A stretch of DNA of 64,000 bases from Hydrogenoanaerobacterium saccharovorans (GTDB lineage: Bacteria; Bacillota; Clostridia; Oscillospirales; Ruminococcaceae), in assembly GCF_003814745.1 (NCBI RefSeq), contig NZ_RKRD01000002.1, positions 186,001-250,000 of the forward strand, in the 5' to 3' direction. Both the position numbers and the translations under genes were made by a program. The first letter of the stretch is position 1. Every line of letters begins with the position of its first letter. Shown here piece by piece: positions 6,932 to 14,154 of this stretch. The notes under the pieces are model-generated. The model searched no databases, was not told the DNA's origin, and saw only the letters and a program-made list of their open reading frames with translations.

Positions 6932-7222
6932 ATGAGCCAGAAAGTGATTACTTTACACCTTACAGACTGCAAATATTTGGGCGAACTCCACCAAAGAATT
7001 AAAAAAGCGTTTGATTTCCCCGACTTTTACGGTGAAAATTGGAGTGCTTTTTGGGATTTGCTTTGGAGCGAATGTGATGCCGATAAAGTAGTAATACTTG
7101 GTGAACACACGATGCCCCAAGAATTTGATTGGCATCTAGAAAAAATGCACGAGATATTGCAACGACATAAAGATAATTGTGCGAAAGATGGGGAACATTT
7201 TGAATTTGAAATAATCAGCTAA
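6932..7222 (+). CDS. Barstar-family immunity protein, copy 6
   Basis: The last 96-residue barstar copy. The N-terminal module (ITLHLTDCKYLGELHQ) is that of copy 5, whereas the core has Ser at barstar position 35 and the tail (QRHKDNCAKDGEHFEFEIIS) is nearly copy 1. The gene is thus a chimera of copies 1 and 5-like halves, which points to recombination between array members. It is followed 42 bases later by a long palindrome that probably ends the whole toxin-immunity transcript. Confidence 0.88.
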   Translation: MSQKVITLHLTDCKYLGELHQRIKKAFDFPDFYGENWSAFWDLLWSECDADKVVILGEHTMPQEFDWHLEKMHEILQRHKDNCAKDGEHFEFEIIS

Positions 7223-7264
7223 ACTTTACCGTTTGAGCGTAAATGAATAAACCGTGCACAAAAG

Positions 7265-7304
7265 AAAGAGCCATCCGCAATAAATTTATTGCGGATGGCT
7301 CTTT
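7265..7304 (+). terminator. Perfect 40-bp palindrome, likely bidirectional terminator
   Basis: Two perfect 20-base arms run from AAAGAGCCATCCGC to its exact complement with no spacer. It sits between the end of the barstar array (plus) and the end of the 80-residue gene at 7327 (minus), so it can serve both. T-runs are short on both sides (CTTT and CTTTTG). Confidence 0.8.
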
Positions 7305-7326
7305 GGGTCCGATTTTGCAAAGCAAT

Positions 7327-7569
7327 TTATTCAGCGGCTTTGTTTTCGTCTACGGGTTTTTCGTCAACAGCGAGTACGGCAGGGCTGCAATCGCAGTTAC
7401 AGTTGCAACTGTCATCTTTTTTGCTGTTTGAAATGTAAGTTTTTAGTGCATTTACAATGGGTTTGGTTGCTTTTGCAAGAAAGATGATAACAAAGATGTA
7501 CATGATGCACTGTACAACTGCCACAAAGTACGGGAAAAAGTTCATTGCGTAGTAAAGAAAATCGCTCAT
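7327..7569 (-). CDS. Small membrane protein with a CNCNCDC cysteine cluster, unknown function
   Basis: An 80-residue protein with a hydrophobic N-terminal half (residues about 4-33, one or two membrane segments), a short basic stretch and the cluster SCNCNCDCS around residues 53-61, then an acidic tail. I do not recognise the family. Alternating cysteines of this kind could bind a metal or be lipidated, but nothing shows which. GGAGGT lies 8 bases before ATG 7569, and an extended -10 element is visible upstream, so it seems to be a real, separately transcribed gene. It ends facing the barstar array across the palindrome. Confidence 0.7.
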   Translation of the reverse strand: MSDFLYYAMNFFPYFVAVVQCIMYIFVIIFLAKATKPIVNALKTYISNSKKDDSCNCNCDCSPAVLAVDEKPVDENKAAE

Positions 7570-7601
7570 TTTAAACTACCTCCAAGATAAATTTTTGAGA
7601 C

Positions 7602-7640
7602 ATACTAAAAATAGTATAACACAGGTTGATGTAGAGCAAA
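7602..7640 (-). promoter_or_regulatory. Promoter and small inverted repeat before the 7327-7569 gene
   Basis: On the minus strand TGTTATACT forms an extended -10 element (TATACT at 7618-7613). An inverted repeat ATACTA/TAGTAT (7602-7617) lies on it and could be an operator. No good -35 is seen. Confidence 0.45.
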
Positions 7641-7794
7641 ATCCTTTTAGGGTTAAATTTCCATAAAATTAAAAAGTATCACACAGATTGCACACAAATA
7701 AAGCCGCAAACACACGGTGATGTTGTTAAACTTGTGCAGAAAAATAGTAATGCACAAGAAATGAAAAAAAGTTTGTTTAAATTGCAAAAAAAGC

Positions 7795-7823
7795 TTGCAG
7801 TACAGCGGGTTTCGTGATATTAT
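7795..7823 (+). promoter_or_regulatory. Promoter of the S10-spc-alpha operon
   Basis: TTGCAG (7795-7800) and TATTAT (7818-7823) are spaced by 17 bases; a TATAAT overlaps 3 bases further on. It lies about 335 bases before rpsJ and is the best promoter-like sequence in the gap, leaving a long leader. Confidence 0.6.
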
Positions 7824-7829
7824 AATTAA

Positions 7830-8151
7830 GCGTGACTGCACAGGCACTTGCAATACAGTGCCAGATATGCGATGAAGCGAGAGGTGGCCGCTGAAATATG
7901 CGGGGAATTTTCGCGGAGTATGTCCGATTTTAAACCGGGCGACCAAAATACTGTTGACACAACATGGGCAGTTTACTACCGTTGCGCTCTTGTGTGTCGT
8001 ATTTGTGACATTTTAGACATGTCAGGTCCCGGGGGAACTTTGCGCTTTCTTGAAAACGCAGGTTCATCCGGTTTTTAAATGTTTAAATATGAAACACACG
8101 GCACGGTGTTCAGTTTTTGATTCGTCGTCCCAAAGGCAACTAATAAGGAGG
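7830..8151 (+). other. Long structured leader of the ribosomal operon
   Basis: About 320 bases between the promoter and rpsJ hold no convincing gene. Short stems are visible, for example GCAC/GTGC (about 7837-7859) and GTCCG/CGGGC around an ATTTTAAAC loop (about 7922-7940), plus a TTGACA at 7954 without a good -10. An open frame at 7848-8078 has no ribosome binding site and no recognisable protein. The region ends in the AAGGAGG of rpsJ. Long leaders of S10 operons are often targets of feedback by a ribosomal protein; which one would act here is not evident. Confidence 0.5.
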
Positions 8152-8159
8152 CGATGGTA

Positions 8160-8471
8160 GTGGCAGTCAAAGAAAAAATCAGAATCAGACTCAAAGGTTA
8201 CGATCATCAGTTGGTTGATGCATCTGCGGAGAAAATCGTAGAAACCGTTAAGCGCACAGGCGCTCGCGTTTCCGGTCCTATCCCCCTGCCGACCGAAAAA
8301 GAAATTGTAACAATCCTGCGTGCTGTGCACAAATACAAAGACAGCCGTGAGCAATTTGAGATGAGAACCCACAAAAGACTCATCGACATTTTGAGACCTT
8401 CCAACAAAACTGTGGAAGCGCTTCAAAGTCTTGAGCTTCCCGCTGGCGTAGAAATCGAGATTAAACTGTAA
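8160..8471 (+). CDS. rpsJ: 30S ribosomal protein S10 (uS10)
   Basis: First gene of the ribosomal operon, 103 residues, the usual length. The start is taken as GTG 8160 because AAGGAGG (8145-8151) is 8 bases away; the in-frame ATG at 8154 is only 2 bases from it. KIRIRLKGYDHQLVDASAEKIVE and the conserved GPIPLPTEK loop identify S10, a head protein of the 30S subunit that in some bacteria also acts as NusE in antitermination. A 160-base gap separates it from rplC. Confidence 0.98.
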   Translation: MAVKEKIRIRLKGYDHQLVDASAEKIVETVKRTGARVSGPIPLPTEKEIVTILRAVHKYKDSREQFEMRTHKRLIDILRPSNKTVEALQSLELPAGVEIEIKL

Positions 8472-8631
8472 TCACCTGCGGTGATGCAAGTCACATCGCT
8501 CCACCGAACCAAATAAAGACAAGCTTTTTACTTTGTTAAGGCGGCGGCGGTGAGAAAGTTTAAACCCGAACGAAATGTCCGGCAGGTCAAGTTGGCGGAC
8601 GCCAACCAATAACCTAAGGAGGTAAATATGT
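8472..8631 (+). other. Unusually long, structured gap between rpsJ and rplC
   Basis: The 160 bases contain several possible stems, including GTTGGC/GCCAAC (about 8590-8605) just before the rplC ribosome binding site and GGCGGCGGCGGTGAG further up. No open frame is present. In an operon where most gaps are under 30 bases this looks like a regulatory or processing element for rplC-rplD. Confidence 0.45.
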
Positions 8632-9264
8632 ATGCAAAAATGCATCTTGGGCAAAAAGATTGGTATGACCCAACTTTTTGACGAAAAGGGAAAAATCATT
8701 CCCGTAACTGTCATTGAGGCAGGCCCTTGTGTCATCGTGCAGAAAAAAACAATCGAGAACGACGGTTATGAGTCGCTTCAGGTTGGTTTCGGCGAGGTCA
8801 AGGACAAAAACGTAAACAAGCCGAGCAAAGGCCATTTTGCTAAAGCAGATGTTGCTTGCAAAAAGCATCTCAGAGAGTTTAGACTTGACGACTGCTCTGC
8901 GCTGAATGTCGGCGACATCATCAAAGCAGATACTTTCACAATCGGCGACAAAGTGGATGTATGCGGTACATCCAAAGGTAAAGGTTATGCCGGCACAATT
9001 AAGCGCTTTGGCAACCATTCCCTGAAAGATACTCACGGTACCGGTCCTGTTCATCGTCACGCTGGTTCGAACGGAGCTTGCTCCGACCCTTCCAGAGTTA
9101 TGAAAGGCAAAGGATTGCCGGGACATATGGGTTTTGAAACCGTAACCATCCAGAATCTTGACGTCGTCAAGGTGGATGCAGAAAACAACCTTATAGCGCT
9201 AAGAGGTGCTATTCCCGGCCCTAAGGGCGGAGTAGTATACATCACTGATAGCGTTAAGGCTTAA
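8632..9264 (+). CDS. rplC: 50S ribosomal protein L3 (uL3)
   Basis: 210 residues, the normal length. Signatures include the N-terminal ILGKKIGMTQLFDEKG and GTIKRFGNHSLKDTHG in the extended loop that reaches the peptidyl transferase centre. L3 is one of the early 23S rRNA assembly proteins. ATG 8632 lies 8 bases after AAGGAGG; a nearer ATG at 8628 is out of frame. rplD follows after 17 bases. Confidence 0.98.
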   Translation: MQKCILGKKIGMTQLFDEKGKIIPVTVIEAGPCVIVQKKTIENDGYESLQVGFGEVKDKNVNKPSKGHFAKADVACKKHLREFRLDDCSALNVGDIIKADTFTIGDKVDVCGTSKGKGYAGTIKRFGNHSLKDTHGTGPVHRHAGSNGACSDPSRVMKGKGLPGHMGFETVTIQNLDVVKVDAENNLIALRGAIPGPKGGVVYITDSVKA

Positions 9265-9281
9265 GGGGAGGAGGAAGCACT

Positions 9282-9905
9282 ATGCCAAATATTAACGTAA
9301 TAGACATGGCTGGCAAAGCTGTTGGTGAAATCACCCTTTCCGATGCTGTTTTCGGTATCGAGCCAAACAAAGCTGTTATGCACGCTGTAGTAGTGAACTA
9401 TCTGGCTAATCAGCGTCAGGGTACACAATCAACACTGACAAGAACCGAGGTTAGCGGCGGTGGCCGTAAACCCTGGAAGCAAAAAGGCACAGGTAATGCA
9501 AGACAAGGCTCCATCCGAGCTCCTCAATGGAGACATGGTGGTATCGCACTCGGCCCGAAGCCGCGCGATTACAGCTACACTCTGAACAAAAAAGTAAAGA
9601 GACTGGCATTCAAATCGGCGCTGTCTTCCAAGGTGCTTGAGAACAATCTTATTGTAATAGATAAGATTGAGCTGGCTGAATTCAAAACCAAAGCAGTTGT
9701 AAGCATGCTCGCTGCAATCGGTGCAGGCAAAAAAACCCTCATCGTTATGCCCGAGGTAGATACAAAAGTTGTAAAAAGCGCAAGCAACGTTCCCGGCGTA
9801 AAAACAGCACTTGTAAACACCTTGAATGTTTATGATATGCTCAACTATGACACAATGGTTATAGTAAAAGACGCAGTTGCAAAACTTGAGGAGGTGTATG
9901 CATAA
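9282..9905 (+). CDS. rplD: 50S ribosomal protein L4 (uL4)
   Basis: 207 residues. The globular domain encloses a long arginine-rich loop (QGTQSTLTRTEVSGGGRKPW onward) that lines the peptide exit tunnel. In E. coli L4 also represses the S10 operon; there is no evidence that the leader here works the same way. The stop codon overlaps the rplW start by one base (TAATG), so translation is probably coupled. Confidence 0.98.
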   Translation: MPNINVIDMAGKAVGEITLSDAVFGIEPNKAVMHAVVVNYLANQRQGTQSTLTRTEVSGGGRKPWKQKGTGNARQGSIRAPQWRHGGIALGPKPRDYSYTLNKKVKRLAFKSALSSKVLENNLIVIDKIELAEFKTKAVVSMLAAIGAGKKTLIVMPEVDTKVVKSASNVPGVKTALVNTLNVYDMLNYDTMVIVKDAVAKLEEVYA

Positions 9906-10198
9906 TGAGAACGGCACAAGACGTTATCATTAAACCTATCATCACAGAGGACTCTATGGCAGCTCTGCAAATGAAGAAATACACATTCAAAGTTGCAAAA
10001 GATGCGAACAAAATCGAAATTGCAAAAGCGGTTGAAGTATTGTTTGGCGTTAAAGTGAAAAACGTTAACACCATGAATGTCAACGGCAGAGCAAAAAGAC
10101 AAGGCCTGCATCAGGGTTACAAACCTGATTGGAAAAAGGCTATCGTAACTCTCACAGAGGAATCGAAAGGTATCGAGTTCTTTGAGAGCATGATGTAA
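9905..10198 (+). CDS. rplW: 50S ribosomal protein L23 (uL23)
   Basis: 97 residues with the family start DVIIKPIITEDSM and the KVKNVNTMNVNGRAKRQG loop. L23 sits at the tunnel exit and docks trigger factor, SRP and SecYEG. Start and rplD stop share one base; the ribosome binding site GAGGAGG lies inside the end of rplD. A 76-base gap leads to rplB. Confidence 0.98.
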   Translation: MRTAQDVIIKPIITEDSMAALQMKKYTFKVAKDANKIEIAKAVEVLFGVKVKNVNTMNVNGRAKRQGLHQGYKPDWKKAIVTLTEESKGIEFFESMM

Positions 10199-10274
10199 GC
10201 AGACCAAACCGGTTTGCACAGTATGGGATGACTCATAAAATCCCGCAAACCATTTATGAGGAGAGTGAAACCGA

Positions 10275-11108
10275 ATGGCTATAAAGACATATAAGCCGAC
10301 AACTGCGGCGCGTCGCGAAATGACCGTGACCGATTACACTCAGTTGTCAAAGGTTGCTCCGGAGAGATCGCTTACAGAAATCCTGAAGAAGAACTCCGGC
10401 AGAAACAACCACGGTAGAATTACAGTTCGTCACCGCGGTGGCGGCGTAAGAACCAAATACCGTATCATTGATTTTAAAAGAGATAAGGGCGGTATGCCTG
10501 CTCAGGTTATTACCATTGAGTACGATCCGAACCGTTCTGCTCACATTGCACTGCTTCAGTACGAAGACGGCGAAAAGCGTTACATTTTGGCTCCCAATGA
10601 GCTTAAAGTAGGCGACACCGTTGTTTCCGGCCCTGATGCAGATATCAAAGCCGGCAATGCTCTGCCAATGGCAAACATCCCTGTTGGTACATTTATCCAC
10701 AATGTAGAGCTGTACCCCGGTAAAGGTGCTCAGTTGGCACGTGCTGCAGGCATTCAGGCACAGCTGATGGCGAAAGAGAACGGCTATGCGCTGGTTCGTC
10801 TTCCCTCCGGCGAGCTTCGTAATGTTCCCGCAAACTGCATGGCCACAATCGGCCAGGTTGGTAACATCGACCATGAGAACGTTTCGATCGGTAAAGCAGG
10901 TCGTAAACGCCACATGGGTTGGAGACCGACTGTCCGTGGTTCTGTAATGAACCCCTGTGACCATCCGCACGGTGGTGGTGAAGGTAAAGCTCCAATCGGT
11001 CATCCCGGACCAGTTACACCTTGGGGCAAACCTGCTCTTGGCTACAAGACAAGAAAGAAACATCACAGCTCCGACAAGTTTATTGTTAAGCGCCGCGATG
11101 ATAAATAA
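10275..11108 (+). CDS. rplB: 50S ribosomal protein L2 (uL2)
   Basis: 277 residues, full length. The N-terminal OB-like domain (GRITVRHRGGGVRTKYRIID) and the C-terminal SH3-like domain with HPHGGGEGKAPIGHPG are present, including the conserved histidine needed for peptidyl transferase activity. L2 bridges the ribosomal subunits. ATG 10275 has GAGGAG 11 bases upstream. Confidence 0.98.
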   Translation: MAIKTYKPTTAARREMTVTDYTQLSKVAPERSLTEILKKNSGRNNHGRITVRHRGGGVRTKYRIIDFKRDKGGMPAQVITIEYDPNRSAHIALLQYEDGEKRYILAPNELKVGDTVVSGPDADIKAGNALPMANIPVGTFIHNVELYPGKGAQLARAAGIQAQLMAKENGYALVRLPSGELRNVPANCMATIGQVGNIDHENVSIGKAGRKRHMGWRPTVRGSVMNPCDHPHGGGEGKAPIGHPGPVTPWGKPALGYKTRKKHHSSDKFIVKRRDDK

Positions 11109-11135
11109 GGCGGTCTGAAAGGAGGCAGATGAATA

Positions 11136-11417
11136 ATGGGTAGAAGTGTTAAAAAAGGACCATTTGTACAGCCAGTTCTGTTAAAACGTGTTCTTGAGAT
11201 GAACGCAGCGGGTGAGAAGAAAGTTCTCAAAACCTGGAGCCGTTCTTCCACAATATTCCCTGATTTCGTAGGACACACATTTGCTGTTCATGACGGACGC
11301 AAACACGTTCCGGTTTATGTAACTGAAGATATGGTAGGGCACAAACTCGGCGAGTTTGCACCTACAAGAACTTACAGGGGCCATGCAGGCTCTAAAAAAA
11401 CAAATACTGGTAAATAA
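11136..11417 (+). CDS. rpsS: 30S ribosomal protein S19 (uS19)
   Basis: 93 residues with the diagnostic start GRSVKKGPFV, followed by WSRSSTIFPDFVGHTFAVHDG and KLGEFAPTRTYRGH. S19 binds 16S rRNA in the 30S head next to S13. ATG 11136 has AAAGGAGG upstream; a closer ATG at 11129 is out of frame. Confidence 0.98.
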   Translation: MGRSVKKGPFVQPVLLKRVLEMNAAGEKKVLKTWSRSSTIFPDFVGHTFAVHDGRKHVPVYVTEDMVGHKLGEFAPTRTYRGHAGSKKTNTGK

Positions 11418-11441
11418 CGCAGACCTAAAGGAGGTTTACAC

Positions 11442-11777
11442 ATGGAAGCAAGGGCTTATCTCAGACATGCCCGTATTGCACCTCGTAAGGTTCAAATTGT
11501 GCTTGACTTGATTAGAAACAAGCCTGTTGATACTGCGATGGCAATATTAAAGCATACACCTAAGGCTGCTTGTGAGCCACTGGAGAAGCTGCTGAAATCG
11601 GCAATAGCGAATGCAGAGAACAATCACAACATGGACAAAAACAGCCTGTTTGTTGCGGAGTGCTTTGTGTGCCCCGGTCCGATTATGAAAAGAATCAGAC
11701 CGCGCGCGCAGGGACGTGCATTCCACATTCTGAAAAGAACTTCTCACGTGACAATGGTCCTAAGAGAAAAGGAATAA
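11442..11777 (+). CDS. rplV: 50S ribosomal protein L22 (uL22)
   Basis: 111 residues. ARIAPRKVQIVLDLIR and the hairpin with PRAQGRAFHILKRTSHVTMV identify L22, whose beta hairpin lines the exit tunnel and is a site of macrolide-resistance changes in other bacteria. An AAAGGAGG site precedes the ATG. Confidence 0.98.
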   Translation: MEARAYLRHARIAPRKVQIVLDLIRNKPVDTAMAILKHTPKAACEPLEKLLKSAIANAENNHNMDKNSLFVAECFVCPGPIMKRIRPRAQGRAFHILKRTSHVTMVLREKE

Positions 11778-11798
11778 GCTGAAAGAGGAGGTAAACTT

Positions 11799-12485
11799 AT
11801 GGGACAAAAAGTAAATCCACATGGTCTCCGTGTGGGCGTCATTAAAGATTGGGATTCCCGCTGGTTTGCTAAGGACAACGCTTTCGGCGATATCCTCGTT
11901 GAGGATTACAAGCTACGCGAGTTCTTGAAAAAGACTTTGTATGCAGCCGGTGTCCCACGCATTGAAATCGAGCGTGACGCAACCAAAATCAGAATCCACA
12001 TCCATTGTGCTCGCCCTGGTATGGTTATCGGTAAAGGCGGCGCAGATATTGAGAAACTTCGCCAGCAGTGCGAGGCTCTCGTCAACAAAGGCAAAGAGAA
12101 CAAGGTTTCGGTTTTCTTGAATATTGTTGAAGTAAAACAACCCGATAAGAGCGCACAGCTTGTTGCCGAAAGCATCGCTGCACAGCTCGAGCGCAGAGTA
12201 TCCTTCCGCCGTGCACTGAAACAGGCTATCGGCAGAAGCATGCGTCTTGGCGTTAAGGGTATCAAAACTGCAGTATCCGGTCGTCTTGGCGGTGCTGAAA
12301 TTGCTCGTTCCGAGCATTATCACGAAGGAACCATTCCCCTGCAAACACTTCGCGCAGACATCGACTACGGCTTTGCTGAAGCAAACACAACCTATGGTAA
12401 AATCGGCGTTAAGGTTTGGATTTACACCGGCGATGTTCTCACCGATGTGAAGAGACAGCCCCGTAAGGAAGGAGGCAACAAATAA
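11799..12485 (+). CDS. rpsC: 30S ribosomal protein S3 (uS3)
   Basis: 228 residues starting GQKVNPHGLRVGVIKDW. The N-terminal KH domain carries the GMVIGKGGADIEKL loop, and the C-terminal domain has RSEHYHEGTIPLQTLRADID. S3 helps form the mRNA entry channel. Its stop overlaps the rplP start by one base. Confidence 0.98.
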   Translation: MGQKVNPHGLRVGVIKDWDSRWFAKDNAFGDILVEDYKLREFLKKTLYAAGVPRIEIERDATKIRIHIHCARPGMVIGKGGADIEKLRQQCEALVNKGKENKVSVFLNIVEVKQPDKSAQLVAESIAAQLERRVSFRRALKQAIGRSMRLGVKGIKTAVSGRLGGAEIARSEHYHEGTIPLQTLRADIDYGFAEANTTYGKIGVKVWIYTGDVLTDVKRQPRKEGGNK

Positions 12486-12913
12486 TGCTTCTACCGAAGA
12501 GAGTAAAATACCGCAGAGTTCACAGAGGCAGATTGAAGGGTGTTGCTTCCAGAGGCAACACCGTAACTTACGGAGATTTCGGTCTCCAGGCAACCGAACC
12601 TGCTTGGATTACATCCAACCAGATTGAGGCTGCTCGTATCGCTATGACTCGTTACATCAAACGTGGCGGTCAAGTATGGATTAAAATTTTCCCCGACAAA
12701 CCAATCACAGAAAAACCGGCTGAAACCCGAATGGGTTCTGGTAAAGGTTCGCCTGAGTACTGGGTTGCCGTGGTAAAACCCGGCAGAGTGATGTTTGAGA
12801 TCGGCGGCGTAACCGAAGATCTTGCTCGCGAGGCTATGCGTCTTGCAGCACACAAACTGCCAATCAAATGCAAATTTGTTTACAAAAATAAGGAAGAGGA
12901 GTGTGAAAAGTAA
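12485..12913 (+). CDS. rplP: 50S ribosomal protein L16 (uL16)
   Basis: 142 residues with LLPKRVKYRRVHRGRLKG at the start and RMGSGKGSPEYWVAVVKPG near residue 90, the loop that contacts the A-site tRNA. Start overlaps the rpsC stop and its stop overlaps the rpmC start, both as TAATG, so three genes are translationally coupled. Confidence 0.98.
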   Translation: MLLPKRVKYRRVHRGRLKGVASRGNTVTYGDFGLQATEPAWITSNQIEAARIAMTRYIKRGGQVWIKIFPDKPITEKPAETRMGSGKGSPEYWVAVVKPGRVMFEIGGVTEDLAREAMRLAAHKLPIKCKFVYKNKEEECEK

Positions 12914-13113
12914 TGAAGGCCACCGAGATTCGCGAAATGTCCGCTGCAGAGCTCAATCAAAAGCTTACTGACCTCAAGGCCGAGCTTTTCAATCTGCGCT
13001 TCCAGCACGCTATCAACCAGCTCGATAACCCGATGCGCATCAAGGCCGTGAAAAAAGACATTGCTCGCATCAAAACGGTTATGCACGCGTTGGAACTGAA
13101 AAACGTGCAGTAA
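12913..13113 (+). CDS. rpmC: 50S ribosomal protein L29 (uL29)
   Basis: 66 residues forming the usual two-helix bundle, with LTDLKAELFNLRFQHAINQL and the KKDIARIKTV end. L29 lies near the tunnel exit beside L23. The start shares one base with the rplP stop. Confidence 0.97.
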   Translation: MKATEIREMSAAELNQKLTDLKAELFNLRFQHAINQLDNPMRIKAVKKDIARIKTVMHALELKNVQ

Positions 13114-13132
13114 TTGAAGGGAGGATTTAGCT

Positions 13133-13387
13133 TTGGAGAGAAACCTGAGAAAAACTAGGGTTGGTAAAGTTGTCAGCGATAAAATGGACAAAACAGTTGT
13201 CATTGCAATTGCAGATAACGTAAAGCACCCCCTTTACAAGAAAATCATAAGAAGAACCGTTAAGTTGAAGGCTCATGACGAGAACAACACTTGCGGAATA
13301 GGCGATAGAGTTCTGGTTATGGAGACACGTCCCATCTCGAAAGACAAAAGATGGAGAGTTGTAGAAGTAATCGAGAAGGCTAAGTAA
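13133..13387 (+). CDS. rpsQ: 30S ribosomal protein S17 (uS17)
   Basis: 84 residues, OB fold. RKTRVGKVVSDKMDKTVVIA and ENNTCGIGDRVLVMETRPIS are diagnostic. The start codon is TTG 13133, supported by GGGAGGA 9 bases before it and by the expected protein length. S17 is a primary 16S rRNA-binding protein. Confidence 0.97.
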   Translation: MERNLRKTRVGKVVSDKMDKTVVIAIADNVKHPLYKKIIRRTVKLKAHDENNTCGIGDRVLVMETRPISKDKRWRVVEVIEKAK

Positions 13388-13429
13388 TTGATTACCACAA
13401 ATTAGTCTATTCGGAAGGAGGAACGCTCT

Positions 13430-13798
13430 GTGATTCAGATGCAGACCTATCTTAAGGTAGCCGATAACACCGGTGCAAAGGAACTTATGTGTATTCGTGT
13501 ACTGGGAGGCACCCGTAGAAGATACGCCAACATCGGCGACGTTGTTGTTGCTTCCGTTAAAAAAGCAGCACCCGGCGGCGTTGTGAAAAAAGGCGACGTA
13601 GTAAAAGCTGTCATTGTTCGTTCTGCTAAAGGACTGGGTCGTGACGATGGAACATACATCCGTTTCGACGAGAATGCAGCAGTTATTATCAAGGAAGATA
13701 AAAACCCGAAGGGCACACGTATTTTTGGCCCGGTAGCGAGGGAACTCCGTGATAAGGATTACCTCAAGATATTAAGCCTCGCACCCGAGGTGCTCTAA
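13430..13798 (+). CDS. rplN: 50S ribosomal protein L14 (uL14)
   Basis: 122 residues, exactly the usual length, starting MIQMQTYLKVADNTGAKEL. The start codon is GTG behind GGAAGGAGGA. L14 forms an intersubunit bridge and is the docking site of RsfS and of initiation factors. This gene begins the classical spc part of the operon, which here follows without a terminator. Confidence 0.98.
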   Translation: MIQMQTYLKVADNTGAKELMCIRVLGGTRRRYANIGDVVVASVKKAAPGGVVKKGDVVKAVIVRSAKGLGRDDGTYIRFDENAAVIIKEDKNPKGTRIFGPVARELRDKDYLKILSLAPEVL

Positions 13799-13815
13799 TT
13801 GGAGGTGCACTTATA

Positions 13816-14139
13816 GTGAATAAAGTTCACGTCAAAAAGGGCGACACAGTCGTCGTTTTGTCTGGTAAAGACAAAGGCAAAAAGGGCAAGGTTCTTGAAG
13901 TAAGCCCGCGTGAGGAAAAAGTCATCATTGAAGGTATCAACATGGTTTCAAAACATGTTAAACCTCGTAAGATGGGTGAACCCGGCGGTATTGTCAAGGC
14001 TGAAGCACCTATGTATGCCTGCAAAGTAATGCTTGTTTGCCCAAAATGCGGCAAACCGACAAGACTTGCTCATAAAATCATGGCTGATGGATCCAAACTG
14101 CGCGCATGCAAAAACGAAAAATGCGGCGAAACATTCTAA
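13816..14139 (+). CDS. rplX: 50S ribosomal protein L24 (uL24), with a C-terminal zinc ribbon
   Basis: 107 residues. The KOW motif near the N terminus (KGDTVVVLSGKDKGKKGKV) identifies L24, an assembly initiator of the 50S subunit. The C terminus adds two cysteine pairs, CPKC and CKNEKC, about 30 residues apart, which look like a zinc ribbon; many L24 proteins lack one or more of these cysteines. The start is GTG 13816 behind GGAGGTG. Confidence 0.97.
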   Translation: MNKVHVKKGDTVVVLSGKDKGKKGKVLEVSPREEKVIIEGINMVSKHVKPRKMGEPGGIVKAEAPMYACKVMLVCPKCGKPTRLAHKIMADGSKLRACKNEKCGETF

Positions 14140-14154
14140 AGAGGAGGAAAAAAC

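Larger units (their letters stand above)
5312..7222 (+). repeat. Six-unit tandem gene array, period about 324 bp
   Basis: Six barstar-like genes repeat at 5312, 5635, 5959, 6283, 6606 and 6932 (steps 323, 324, 324, 323, 326). Spacers are 32-33 bases and come in two kinds: CAAAATACGAGTGCG... after copies 1, 4 and 5, and CAAAGTACAAGTGTG... after copies 2 and 3. Each spacer carries its own weak GGTGG or GGGGTG ribosome binding site. The first 16 codons and the last 6 are almost invariant at DNA level, which would favour unequal crossing-over and expansion or contraction of copy number. Confidence 0.95.

Noticed and set aside
5312..7222. Tandem repeats as a CRISPR array
   Set aside because: The unit is a 324-bp gene, not a short repeat with unique spacers.
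7954..7979. TTGACA as a second promoter in the rpsJ leader
   Set aside because: No acceptable -10 lies at 16-18 bases; the nearest candidate is spaced by about 14.
7848..8078. Open reading frame of 76 residues in the S10 leader
   Set aside because: It has no ribosome binding site, no recognisable sequence and overlaps the structured leader; better explained as noncoding RNA.
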